64,000 nucleotides of DNA from Pontibacter chinhatensis (GTDB taxonomy: Bacteria; Bacteroidota; Bacteroidia; Cytophagales; Hymenobacteraceae): positions 1 to 64,000 of the forward strand of contig NZ_FOOT01000007.1 of the NCBI RefSeq assembly GCF_900113285.1, in the 5' to 3' direction. A program made the translations under genes and the position numbers. Shown in pieces: positions 25,399 to 33,520 of the stretch. The notes beneath the pieces were generated by a model, which saw only the letters and a list, made by a program, of their open reading frames with translations, ran no database searches and was not told the DNA's origin. Within the stretch, counting starts at the first letter, position 1, and each line of letters begins with the position of its first letter.

Positions 25399-26508
25399 TT
25401 ATGCTACGGCCGTGGAGCCTAAACCACTTTGTGGGCTTCTGCGGTGCTGCTGCAGCGCCTCCTTCAGCGACTTCACAAAGCTGCTGTCCATCTCAGTATA
25501 GTCGTCCCGCTGCAGCCAGGCATCCAGCTCTTTCTGCCAGCCGCTTGCCTGCTGCAGGCCCTCCTGCACATCACCCATCTGGTGCAGGCTGATTTTCTGC
25601 GATACCTCACGGCGGCGCAGCAACAGCTCTACCAGGGCCTTGTCCATACTGTCCATCTGCTGGCTCAGGTCGTCGAGCTGCTCTACCAGGTGGTTCGTGC
25701 CCTCCAGCTTCACCTTGGTCCTGATGGCGTTGATGAGCAGTTCCAGTTCCTGCGGCATCAGCTGCTGCTGCTTGCTGCTAAGCGCTGCTGACGGGTTCAT
25801 GTGCGACTCGAACAGCAAGCCATCCACACCCAGGTCAACAGCCTTCTGGCTAACCGGGTACAGCAGGCTGCGGCGTCCGGCAATGTGGGCCGCATCGCAA
25901 AGTATGGGCAGCTCCGGGTGCATGTCCTTCAGCTGCAGCATATAGTCCCAGCGCGGGTGGTTGCGGTAGGGGTACTGCTCGTCGGCGGCAAAGCCACGGT
26001 TTATCAGGCCAAGGTCGGTGATGTCGGCCTGGTTCAGGCGCTCCAGGGCACCCAGCCACAGGCCCAGGTCAGGGTATACCGGGTTGTTTACCAGCACTGG
26101 CATGTTGGTTCCTTTCAGGACAGCAGCAATCTCTTCCATGGCGAAAGGGTTAACCGTAGCGCGGCCGCTGATGCTGAGGATGTCTACGCCATACTTCATG
26201 GCCTCCTCGGCGTGCTGGGCGTTGGCCACTTCGCAGGTGGTGCGCAGGCCGGTTTCTTTTTTCACCATGTCGAGCCACTGTAGTCCCACCGTACCGACAC
26301 CCTTGAACGAATTCGGGCGTGTGCGTGATTTCCAGATACCCGCCCTTAGTACGCTAATGCCCTGAATGGACTTCAGCTGCTGGGCTGTTTTGAGTAACTG
26401 TTCTTCGCTCTCGGCACTGCATGGTCCCGCAATCAGCACCAGGCTGCCGTCTACATGTCGGAAGCTGCCTTTCTGTGCTACATTGATGGGTGTTCTACTT
26501 GCTCTCAT
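25399..26508 (-). CDS. Eroded DAHP synthase / chorismate mutase paralogue
   Basis: This protein aligns along its whole length with the aroF copy at 22006 but has changed at active-site positions. In the synthase part Cys30, His208 and Glu234 remain. The substrate Lys is Asn141 (VLVNNPVYPD), the HRGFS His is Asn170, CDPSH has become CDAAH, and the metal-ligand Asp of ALSD is Ser245 (ALSSKQQQ). In the mutase part IGEYK reads ISLHQ, GRW reads SGW, and AIHGFSLGIQ is gone. Both activities are probably lost. The frame is open and well conserved elsewhere, so a regulatory or scaffolding role is possible (inference). It lies upstream of the Phe leader, with its own attenuator. Confidence 0.85.
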   Translation of the reverse strand: MRASRTPINVAQKGSFRHVDGSLVLIAGPCSAESEEQLLKTAQQLKSIQGISVLRAGIWKSRTRPNSFKGVGTVGLQWLDMVKKETGLRTTCEVANAQHAEEAMKYGVDILSISGRATVNPFAMEEIAAVLKGTNMPVLVNNPVYPDLGLWLGALERLNQADITDLGLINRGFAADEQYPYRNHPRWDYMLQLKDMHPELPILCDAAHIAGRRSLLYPVSQKAVDLGVDGLLFESHMNPSAALSSKQQQLMPQELELLINAIRTKVKLEGTNHLVEQLDDLSQQMDSMDKALVELLLRRREVSQKISLHQMGDVQEGLQQASGWQKELDAWLQRDDYTEMDSSFVKSLKEALQQHRRSPQSGLGSTAVA

Positions 26509-26572
26509 GGTTTTGGCATGTTAAAAAATTCGGTTTTTTTGGTTTGGTTAAGTTTGAGATATGGTTTAAAAC

Positions 26573-26715
26573 AAAAAAAGCCCCGCAATATGCGGGGCTC
26601 CCTTGGTGGTTTATATCCTACAACTTTTTTACAGCGCACAATACAATTACCTCGGAAGCCCCGTCTGAGGCACCTTAAAGGAATTGGTATAAATGCAAGC
26701 CATTAGTTGAAGCAT
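26573..26715 (-). promoter_or_regulatory. Second attenuator, before the eroded paralogue
   Basis: The terminator is AGCCCCGCA-ATA-TGCGGGGCT (26579-26599) followed by seven T on the minus strand. The leader end again carries CGGGGCT, then GAGGTAAT and TATTGTG, the same blocks and order as in the Phe attenuator. CGGGGCTTCC can pair over ten bases with GGGAGCCCCG of the terminator. The two attenuators are clearly homologous, which points to duplication of the control region along with the gene. Confidence 0.75.
26647..26715 (-). CDS. Leader peptide of the second attenuator
   Basis: A 22-residue open frame, MLQLMACIYTNSFKVPQTGL plus PR, ends with TAA at the same place relative to the conserved CGGGGCT block as the Phe leader does. 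The ATG follows ACAAACAAAGAC, like the other leader. It has only one Tyr and one Phe codon, so it should sense aromatic amino acids poorly, if at all. Confidence 0.55.
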   Translation of the reverse strand: MLQLMACIYTNSFKVPQTGLPR

Positions 26716-26863
26716 GTCTTTGTTTGTATTTGTGGCAAGTATAAAGTATAAATGCCCAATAAGCAATCTTTTTGCCGGAAATATTTTTTGTGAGGCCCGG
26801 TTATTAGGCCTTGTTTTGCTTGATTATGAGGTGATTACCAAGTTTAAATCCTTAGGATAAACC

Positions 26864-27598
26864 TTAATAGCGATCGAAATGACGGAAGTAGCTGCTGAGC
26901 TTCATCTTGATCACGCCTAGCACAGCCTCCTTAAAAATCCCCTTCGACATTTTGGAAGTACCCTTGGTGCGGTCCGTGAAGATGATGGGAACCTCCTTGA
27001 TCTTGAACCCATACTTGTAGGAGAGGAACTTCATCTCGATCTGGAAAGCGTAGCCTACAAAGCGAATTTCATCCAGCGGAATGGTTTCCAGTACCTTATG
27101 GCGGTAACACTTAAAGCCGGCCGTAGTGTCGTGTATAGGCATGCCCGTCACCAAACGCACATACCAGCTGGCAAACCACGACATCAGCACCCGGCTCATG
27201 GGCCAGTTAACCACGTTTACGCCCTGCACATAGCGGCTGCCAATAGCCACATCGTAGCCCTCGTTGGCGCAGGCGTCGTATAGACGGATGAGGTCGTCTG
27301 GGTTGTGGGAGAAGTCGCAGTCCATCTCGAATATGTACTCGTAGCCGTGGCGCAGCGCATACTTAAAGCCGTGGATATAGGCGGTGCCTAGGCCAAGTTT
27401 GCCTTGGCGGGTTTCGAGGTGCAGGCGGCCGGGATACTCCAGTTGCAGGTGGCGCACGATATCGGCGGTACCATCCGGAGAGCCATCATCAATAATTAAT
27501 AGCTCAAACGGGTGGCTCAGCGACATCACCTTGCGCACCATCGCCTCTACATTCTCCCGCTCATTGTATGTTGGGATGATCACCAACGCGTCTTTCAT
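26864..27598 (-). CDS. Polyprenol monophosphomannose synthase (GT2)
   Basis: A 244-residue GT2 enzyme of the DPM1 type without C-terminal membrane helices. The signs are VIIPTYNERENVEAMV at about 6-21, LLIIDDGSPDGTADIV, GKLGLGTAYIHGFKYAL, the DXD-type MDCDFSHNPDDLIRL, and TAGFKCYRHKVLE. It transfers mannose (or a related sugar) from a nucleotide donor to polyprenyl phosphate at the inner face of the membrane. It is 18 bases downstream of hemG in the same direction and may be co-transcribed. Confidence 0.9.
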   Translation of the reverse strand: MKDALVIIPTYNERENVEAMVRKVMSLSHPFELLIIDDGSPDGTADIVRHLQLEYPGRLHLETRQGKLGLGTAYIHGFKYALRHGYEYIFEMDCDFSHNPDDLIRLYDACANEGYDVAIGSRYVQGVNVVNWPMSRVLMSWFASWYVRLVTGMPIHDTTAGFKCYRHKVLETIPLDEIRFVGYAFQIEMKFLSYKYGFKIKEVPIIFTDRTKGTSKMSKGIFKEAVLGVIKMKLSSYFRHFDRY

Positions 27599-27616
27599 GC
27601 CGGCAAATATAGCTAA

Positions 27617-28963
27617 TCAGCTATTGTGGGCATGGCGTAAGGTAGAATTAATTTTGCAGGAGAGCTCTTTGGCAGCCCGGATGCAATCGGGCACCGACAC
27701 TCCAGAGTACCAGTTGGCAGCGATAAACATGCCTTCCTCCTCCAGCGTCTGCGCCATCTCGTGGGCATCCTCAATATGTATGTCGTACTGTGGAATAGAG
27801 TGGTGCCACAGGTGCGTGTACTGAAAGATGGGGCTGTCGGCCGTGATGCCGTGCAGTTCTTTCAACTCCTGATGCACCTGCTGCAGCAGCGTGTCCCGCT
27901 CGGTGAGGGCCAGGTGCTCTGCCTGCGCTCCTCCTACAAAGGTGGTGAACAACACCTCGTGAGGGCGGCAGCGGCCACTGAACAGGGAGCTGTTCCAGAT
28001 AGACCTGACAGAAAACGCATCCTCCGCCACCGGGTGTATCGCTCCAAATCCTGTCGGAGGTAAGCCGATGTCGCGGCTGTTGTATACCGAGTGCACCACC
28101 GCAAGCGGCGGGTAGTGGACGTTTTGCAGGGCAGCGGCCATGCCCGGGAAAGTATACTGGAGCAACTCGGCGGCCCTGGGTGCTGGCAGGGAAAGCACCA
28201 GCAGGTCGTACTCCCTGGTGTCGGTTTCGGTGGGGGAGGAGCAACTGATGATATACTTGCCTTCGTGGCGGGTAATCATGACCACGCGGTGATCGGTGTG
28301 CAGCGAAATAAGCTTATCGGCAATGGCTTCGGGCAGGGTTTGCATGCCCTCTACAAAAGAGAACGGACTCAACTGTTCTGATATCTGCTGGTGTTGGAAC
28401 AGCCCCTTCAGCACAGAGCCGTACTCCAGCTCCATTTCCTTTAGCTGCGGAAACACTTTCTGGACGAGTAGTTTATCAGGATTTCCCGCGTAAAGCCCGG
28501 ACACAAGCGGGTTGACGGCATAATCCAACACACCGGCTCCAAAACGGCGCTTAAAAAACTCAGAAACGGTTTCGTAGCGGTTATCTTCGGGTGGGATGTA
28601 CCTTTCCTGAAGGATGCGGTAGCGTGTTTTCCAGGAGAAGCAGGTGTTGGAGAGCAGGCAGAATGGGGAATATGGCAATTGCCTGTATGCGCCGTCGCGG
28701 AGCACAAACTGCTGGTGACTGCCAACCGTCGCCGGCAGCACCTGGTCCTCCAGCTTCAGTTCCCGGATCAGCTCACTTATCTCGGCAGAGGGACGAATGG
28801 CGTTGGGACCAAGCTCCAGCAGGTAATCCTCGGTTCTGACAGAGCGGATATTGCCACCCACCCGGCTGCCCGCTTCAAACAGGTCGTAGGGTATGCCCAG
28901 CTTTTGCAGATAGTATGCCAGCGCCAATCCCGAAATCCCCGCCCCGATAACCGCTACCCTCAT
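27617..28963 (-). CDS. hemG: Protoporphyrinogen oxidase (HemY-type)
   Basis: The protein begins with a GxGxxG FAD motif (VIGAGISGLALAYYLQKLG, about 4-22) followed by FEAGSRVGGNIRS. LLELGPNAIRP and the C-terminal MAQTLEEEGMFIAANWYSGVSVPDCI match the flavin-dependent protoporphyrinogen oxidases of haem synthesis. Its length of 448 is normal. It oxidises protoporphyrinogen IX to protoporphyrin IX with oxygen. It is transcribed away from the HAD phosphatase gene across a 121-base spacer. Confidence 0.9.
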   Translation of the reverse strand: MRVAVIGAGISGLALAYYLQKLGIPYDLFEAGSRVGGNIRSVRTEDYLLELGPNAIRPSAEISELIRELKLEDQVLPATVGSHQQFVLRDGAYRQLPYSPFCLLSNTCFSWKTRYRILQERYIPPEDNRYETVSEFFKRRFGAGVLDYAVNPLVSGLYAGNPDKLLVQKVFPQLKEMELEYGSVLKGLFQHQQISEQLSPFSFVEGMQTLPEAIADKLISLHTDHRVVMITRHEGKYIISCSSPTETDTREYDLLVLSLPAPRAAELLQYTFPGMAAALQNVHYPPLAVVHSVYNSRDIGLPPTGFGAIHPVAEDAFSVRSIWNSSLFSGRCRPHEVLFTTFVGGAQAEHLALTERDTLLQQVHQELKELHGITADSPIFQYTHLWHHSIPQYDIHIEDAHEMAQTLEEEGMFIAANWYSGVSVPDCIRAAKELSCKINSTLRHAHNS

Positions 28964-29084
28964 CTACCTTCCTCCTGTCTGTTTATACTTCTGATACCTG
29001 TTCTTGCCGGTTGCTCGACGCGGCCGTTACTCCCTTAAACGTTTAATTACGTAATTTAGCGCTTCACTCATAAACCAATGCCGC

Positions 29085-29618
29085 ATGCAGCAGCAAAAGT
29101 GCGTTTTTCTGGACCGTGATGGTGTGCTGAACCGCGAACGGGGCGATTACACCTATGCTTTGGAAGATTTTGAAGTACTGCCCGGTGTGCCGGAGGCGCT
29201 AAGGTTGTTGAAGAAGAACGGCTACCTGCTGATAGTGGTTACAAACCAGGGCGGCGTGGCCAAGGGATTGTACAAAAAGGATGATGTGCTGGCCTGTCAC
29301 CAAAAGCTGCAGGACGCCTGCGACTCCCTCATAGACGCGCATTACATGGCGCCCGGCCACCCGGATTACTCTGCCTCCCTCTCCCGCAAACCCAACAGCC
29401 TGATGCTGGAAAAAGCCATTGCCAAGTATAACATTGATGTGGAACAGAGCTGGATGGTGGGAGACTCGCTAAGGGATTTGGAAGCCGCCGAAAAAGTAGG
29501 GGTGAAGGGAATTCTGGTGGGCGACAAGTATAAACCCGGCGCGCACGCCTGGCAACTGGCCGACCTGTGGGAAGCGGCGCAGTTTATACTTGGGAAGGCG
29601 GCTGAGGCGGGCTGTTAA
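29085..29618 (+). CDS. HAD-IIIA phosphatase, GmhB-like
   Basis: The first HAD motif FLDRDGVLN (about 8-16), VVTNQGGVAKG (motif II) and MVGDSLRDLEAAEKVG (motif IV) are all present. The layout is that of D-glycero-D-manno-heptose 1,7-bisphosphate 7-phosphatase or the histidinol-phosphatase group. The cysteine zinc loop of the typical GmhB (CxH ... CxC before RKP) is absent: the segment reads MAPGHPDYSASLSRKPNS. The sugar substrate is therefore uncertain. The 119-base spacer after it has two AAGTATA-type heptamers and no gene. Confidence 0.8.
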   Translation: MQQQKCVFLDRDGVLNRERGDYTYALEDFEVLPGVPEALRLLKKNGYLLIVVTNQGGVAKGLYKKDDVLACHQKLQDACDSLIDAHYMAPGHPDYSASLSRKPNSLMLEKAIAKYNIDVEQSWMVGDSLRDLEAAEKVGVKGILVGDKYKPGAHAWQLADLWEAAQFILGKAAEAGC

Positions 29619-29737
29619 AGTATAAACTTATACTCTGGCAGCCACTCATGTTGAACTAGGGTGCAGTTACCTACTTGTGAGGGGATAGTATAAGCAACAG
29701 GTCTTAGCATTGATTAAATATTCTATATATTTAGCGC

Positions 29738-30766
29738 ATGCTATACTTTTGTCGTTTCCTTAAGCGTTTGCCGGTTTGTCTTTTGTTACTGGGCCTAATC
29801 TTCAGCGGGTGCAGCAAACATGGCTATGTTAATCTAGATTATCCGCTGCCGCCCCAAGTATACCTGCCGGAGGGCGTCAAGACGATCGCGCTGGTGAACA
29901 GGTCGCTCACCAGGCCGGAGGATAAGCAGGGGCAGGTCCTGGAATCCATTGTGACAGGAGAGATCTCCGGCTCTGACCGACTGGCTTCCGATGAGAGTCT
30001 GAAAGGCGTATTCGATAGGATTAACGGGTACAGGGACATGCAGACTGTGATCCCCCCGCAAACCCGGCTCTACGGCACAGGCACCCGCGAAACGCCCGAA
30101 CTGCTTGACTGGGAACTGGTAAGAAGCATCTGTGATGCCAGCAACGCAGATGCCTTACTCGTGCTCGAAACCTTCGACTCCAACTCCGATGTGCTGCTGT
30201 CGACAGTTACCAACCGTGTAACAGCGGCGCTGGGTAACAATGTCCCCATACCTGCTGTCCCAAATCAGATCAGGGTAAATGTGCTCGCTTTCTGGCGCTT
30301 GTATGACCCCGTCTCCAAAACCATCATCGATCAGCACCAGGCCAAAAGCTTCCTGACCTTTAACGGGGTAGGCAGTAATTTAACGCTCCCTCCACCCGAA
30401 GCCCTGCATAACACTGCTTACGAGGCCGGGCGTAACTACATCGAGCGTTTTTTGCCGGGGCATTATACTGTCAAGAGAGACCTCTACAAAAAAGGAAAAG
30501 GGGCCAGCAAACAGGCGTTCAAGGCGGCGTTCAGGAGCTCCGAAGTAGCCAATTGGCGAGGCGCTATGGACAGTTGGAGCGCCATACTTGCCCGGGCAAG
30601 CCGCAAAAATGCCGGGAAGGCCTGCCTCAACATTGCCGTCGCGCACGAGGTGCTGGGCAATACCGACCAGGCGCTGGAGTGGGCAAAGAAGTCGTACGAG
30701 GTGTATGGCAACAAGCTTGGTAGAGATTACACGAAAGTATTACTCAACAGAAAAAGTTTGGAGTAG
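29738..30766 (+). CDS. DUF6340-like lipoprotein
   Basis: A signal peptide ends in LIFSGCSKHG, a lipobox. The mature part opens with LPEGVKTIALVNRSL and holds a nucleotide-free alpha/beta domain; the last 90 residues look like TPR-type helices (NIAVAHEVLGNTDQALEWAKKSY). This resembles the DUF6340 family of Bacteroidota lipoproteins, whose function is unknown. TATATTTA upstream of the ATG is close to a TAnnTTTG promoter element. Confidence 0.7.
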   Translation: MLYFCRFLKRLPVCLLLLGLIFSGCSKHGYVNLDYPLPPQVYLPEGVKTIALVNRSLTRPEDKQGQVLESIVTGEISGSDRLASDESLKGVFDRINGYRDMQTVIPPQTRLYGTGTRETPELLDWELVRSICDASNADALLVLETFDSNSDVLLSTVTNRVTAALGNNVPIPAVPNQIRVNVLAFWRLYDPVSKTIIDQHQAKSFLTFNGVGSNLTLPPPEALHNTAYEAGRNYIERFLPGHYTVKRDLYKKGKGASKQAFKAAFRSSEVANWRGAMDSWSAILARASRKNAGKACLNIAVAHEVLGNTDQALEWAKKSYEVYGNKLGRDYTKVLLNRKSLE

Positions 30767-30829
30767 CTTCAGTTGCAGAAGAGGGCTGGAGTTGGAGCTT
30801 GATAGAACATTAAAATTTAAAAGTGGAAG

Positions 30830-31651
30830 ATGAGCTTTTGGAGGAAAATTTTTAACCGAGCAGGTAAAGGAAGCAATATTGTTGAATCAAGCGATACCAA
30901 GTTAGTAGGGTTGGGTTCAGTTAACATTATGGACTTGGAAAAGCTTATAGCGCCTCTCATAAGGGCTGCAACAAAAATAGAAGTTCAACCAGCATCAAGG
31001 CCGCCTGAGAACGCGCAATTACTTTCTCATTTTGGAGGCCAGCCATACTTCGAGAAAGGGGAGAAGTGGCCTTTGACGAGGTCTGGAAGAAATATGCAAT
31101 TTATCTTTCAAGTCTTTAACGAAGAGGGGCTGGAACTACCACAAGAAATTAAGCTTATCCAGTTTTTTTACGACTGGGAGGAGTTTCCGTGGGATACAAC
31201 AGATGATGGCTGGCTTGTTAAAATCTACAAGGAGCTCGATGTTGAAAATATAGTGAATATCCCAAGACCTGCTGAACTAGATGAGTCGAAATACTGTGCG
31301 ATAAAATTTAAGCCAATAAAGTCCTTGCCTGATTGGGAAGGGATCGATGCGGTTTGTGATAAGGCTTCTGCAGTGTCCTGTGCACTTAACAGCGAAGAGC
31401 CGTGGGATGCTTATGAGAATGCGGTTAAGAGGTTGGTTGGAGAAGAGGATTACCTGAGCCAATTAGGAGGGTATCCCAAATGGGTACAGGGGGAAATCAC
31501 TCCTAAAAATAAGAATGGAGAGCATATGAAGTTGCTGTTTCAAATTGATTCTGAAGAGAATGCAGAACTAATGTGGGGCGATGTAGGGTTGATATACGTT
31601 TTCTATGATGAGAAATCAGGAGAAACCGCTTTTAACTTGCAATGTCACTAG
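30830..31651 (+). CDS. DUF1963 (YwqG-like) protein
   Basis: The 273-residue cytoplasmic protein shows the DUF1963 pattern: LLSHFGGQPYFEKGEKWPL, MQFIFQVFNEEG, IKLIQFFYDWEE, then LSQLGGYPKWVQGE and MKLLFQIDSEENAELMWGDVGLIYVFYDE. Function of the family is not established; it is often linked to toxin/immunity clusters, but no toxin is seen here. The gene looks clearly more A/T-rich than its neighbours, which suggests acquisition. It follows the lipoprotein gene by 63 bases. Confidence 0.75.
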   Translation: MSFWRKIFNRAGKGSNIVESSDTKLVGLGSVNIMDLEKLIAPLIRAATKIEVQPASRPPENAQLLSHFGGQPYFEKGEKWPLTRSGRNMQFIFQVFNEEGLELPQEIKLIQFFYDWEEFPWDTTDDGWLVKIYKELDVENIVNIPRPAELDESKYCAIKFKPIKSLPDWEGIDAVCDKASAVSCALNSEEPWDAYENAVKRLVGEEDYLSQLGGYPKWVQGEITPKNKNGEHMKLLFQIDSEENAELMWGDVGLIYVFYDEKSGETAFNLQCH

Positions 31652-31723
31652 GTAGATTTCCCTACAGATGGGGATGAAGACATAGAGTATATCCAGTATC
31701 AATGCTTGCTTCCGATACGCTAA

Positions 31724-31756
31724 ACAAAAAAACCGGCACAAAGGCCGGTTTTTGTA
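31724..31756. terminator. Bidirectional terminator
   Basis: AACCGGC and GCCGGTT pair around a six-base loop, with A and T runs on the two sides. It lies between the convergent DUF1963 gene and the small lipoprotein gene. Confidence 0.85.
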
Positions 31757-31788
31757 TGTATGGTCTAGTTGTTCGCGAGTAGGGGGAG

Positions 31789-31959
31789 TTAGATGCTGGC
31801 TTTGTCTGTAGCCACTTCCTCGGCAGAGGCTGTTGCCACCGGCGCTTTTTCCAGTGCAGGAGTTTCTACAGAGGCGTAGTTGTAAGCCGGGCAGTAGGTT
31901 TTGCAAGAGGCCATGACCATTGCCAGGCACAAGCTACCTAATAGAATAACTTTCTTCAT
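31789..31959 (-). CDS. Small lipoprotein, 56 residues
   Basis: The start is placed at MKKVILLGSLCLAMVMASC (31959), which gives a standard lipoprotein signal with Cys19. An upstream start would add ten unlikely residues. The mature part is short: KTYCPAYNYASVETP, then an Ala/Glu-rich tail. Small lipoproteins with a CKTYCPAYNY-type core occur in related bacteria as far as I recall; the function is unknown. Probably single-gene, ending at the shared terminator. Confidence 0.75.
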   Translation of the reverse strand: MKKVILLGSLCLAMVMASCKTYCPAYNYASVETPALEKAPVATASAEEVATDKASI

Positions 31960-32045
31960 GATATAGTAATTAGAAGGGTTTCGAACCAAAAATAGTATAA
32001 ATACTTAAAAAGTAAAAAACTGTTACGAAAAATATAGGCGAACCC

Positions 32046-33440
32046 TTATACTTCGTAACCCAGTATACGCATCATCGACTCGCTGGTTTGCTCCGGTGCA
32101 AATTGCCAGTGCTTCAGCGCTCCATTCTCATCTCGATCTATCAAAATATGCTGTGGAGACGGAATCAGGCAGTGCTTAATGCCGCCATAACCACTCAGCT
32201 GTTCCTGGTAGGCGCCCGTGTGGAAGAAGCCAATGTACAGGGGCTCACCTTTGGGTATCTTCGGTAGGAACACCTGGTAAGAGTGCATTTCCGAATTGTA
32301 ATAATCCTGGCTATCGCACGTCATGCCCCCTAGTTGTACTTTACGGTATTCCTTGTTCCAGTGGTTCACGGCCAGCAGTGGCCAGCGCTGGTTCAGAGCC
32401 CATGCATCCGGCAGATTCGTGATAAACGAGCCGTCGATCATGTACCAAAGCTCCTTGTCGTTCTGCAGCTTCTCATCCAGAATCGAGTAGATGGTAGCCC
32501 CACTCTCGCCCACTGTGAAGATGCCAAACTCGGTAAAGATGTTCGGCTCCGGCACACCTTCATCCTCACAAATACGCTTGATGGTGCGCAGGATCTCCTC
32601 GGTCATGTAGCGGTAATCGTAATCCGCCTGGATAGAGGTTTTGATCGGGAAGCCACCTCCGATGTCAATCGTGTCCAGCTCCGGGCACAGCTTCTTCAGC
32701 TCGCAGTACTTACGTACAAAACGGCTAAGCTCCGACCAATAGTATGAGGTGTCCTTGATTCCGGTGTTGATGAAGTAGTGCAGCATCTTCAGCTCAAAGC
32801 GGTCGTCCGGCTTTATCTGCTGCTCATACAGGTCTATCACGTCGTTATAGCGCACACCCAGGCGCGAAGTATAGAACTCAAACTTCGGCTCCTCGTCCGA
32901 GGCCAGGCGAATACCCAGCTTCGTCTTCACGTTTATGTGTTGTTTGTAATAGTCGATCTCGCCCAGGTGGTCGAGTATCGGCATGCAGTTTACAAAGCCC
33001 TCGTTCACCAGTTCTGAAATCCAGTGGCGATAGCGCTCGCGCTTAAAGCCGTTGCAGACGATATACGTGTTTTTGTCTATCTTACCTTTCTTGTAGAGAG
33101 AGCGTATAATCTGCATATCGTAGCCCGATGAGGTTTCGATATGGATGTCGTTTTTCAGGGCCTCCTCTATTACAAAAGAGAAATGCGAGGCCTTGGTACA
33201 GTAGCAATACGTATAAGTGCCCTTGTAGTCAAGCTTCTCCATACTCTCCCGGAACAAGGTTTTCGCCTTCTGTATCTGCGAACTTATCTTCGGTAGGTAT
33301 GTCAGCTTCAGGGGTGTTCCGTACTGCTTAATGATATCCATCAGAGGGATGCCGTTAAACAGTAACTCGTTATTCTCCACCTTAAATTCTTCTGTCGGGA
33401 AGTCAAAAGTTTGGTGAATAAGGTCGGTATATTTATCCAT
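32046..33440 (-). CDS. speA: Arginine decarboxylase (PLP, alanine racemase fold)
   Basis: The enzyme converts arginine to agmatine for polyamine synthesis. The PLP barrel is visible: the lysine in YTYCYCTKASHFSFV, IETSSGYDMQII, the glycine loop DIGGGFPIKTS, and EFGIFTVGESGATIYSI. The active-site cysteine region is GGMTCDSQDYYNSEM. At 464 residues it is shorter than E. coli SpeA and belongs to the compact form found in Bacteroidota. It is divergent from the arginase gene over 80 bases. Confidence 0.85.
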   Translation of the reverse strand: MDKYTDLIHQTFDFPTEEFKVENNELLFNGIPLMDIIKQYGTPLKLTYLPKISSQIQKAKTLFRESMEKLDYKGTYTYCYCTKASHFSFVIEEALKNDIHIETSSGYDMQIIRSLYKKGKIDKNTYIVCNGFKRERYRHWISELVNEGFVNCMPILDHLGEIDYYKQHINVKTKLGIRLASDEEPKFEFYTSRLGVRYNDVIDLYEQQIKPDDRFELKMLHYFINTGIKDTSYYWSELSRFVRKYCELKKLCPELDTIDIGGGFPIKTSIQADYDYRYMTEEILRTIKRICEDEGVPEPNIFTEFGIFTVGESGATIYSILDEKLQNDKELWYMIDGSFITNLPDAWALNQRWPLLAVNHWNKEYRKVQLGGMTCDSQDYYNSEMHSYQVFLPKIPKGEPLYIGFFHTGAYQEQLSGYGGIKHCLIPSPQHILIDRDENGALKHWQFAPEQTSESMMRILGYEV

Positions 33441-33520
33441 TCTGTGAGTTAGGGGAAATTAAGAAAACATGCAATATTGATTGTATTTTACCATCTTTGC
33501 AAAAAGTTTGTTATAAAACT

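Larger units (their letters stand above)
26509..26863. other. Spacer with attenuator of the eroded DAHP synthase gene
   Basis: This spacer holds the leader and terminator described in the next two entries, tandem AAGTATA heptamers near 26736-26750, and an A/T-rich stretch. On the minus strand TATACTTG near 26740 is one base off the Bacteroidota TAnnTTTG element and could be the promoter. Nothing else is recognised. Confidence 0.5.

Noticed and set aside
33497..33520. TTG start for the arginase gene
   Set aside because: An ATG eight codons on gives the family-typical N-terminus.
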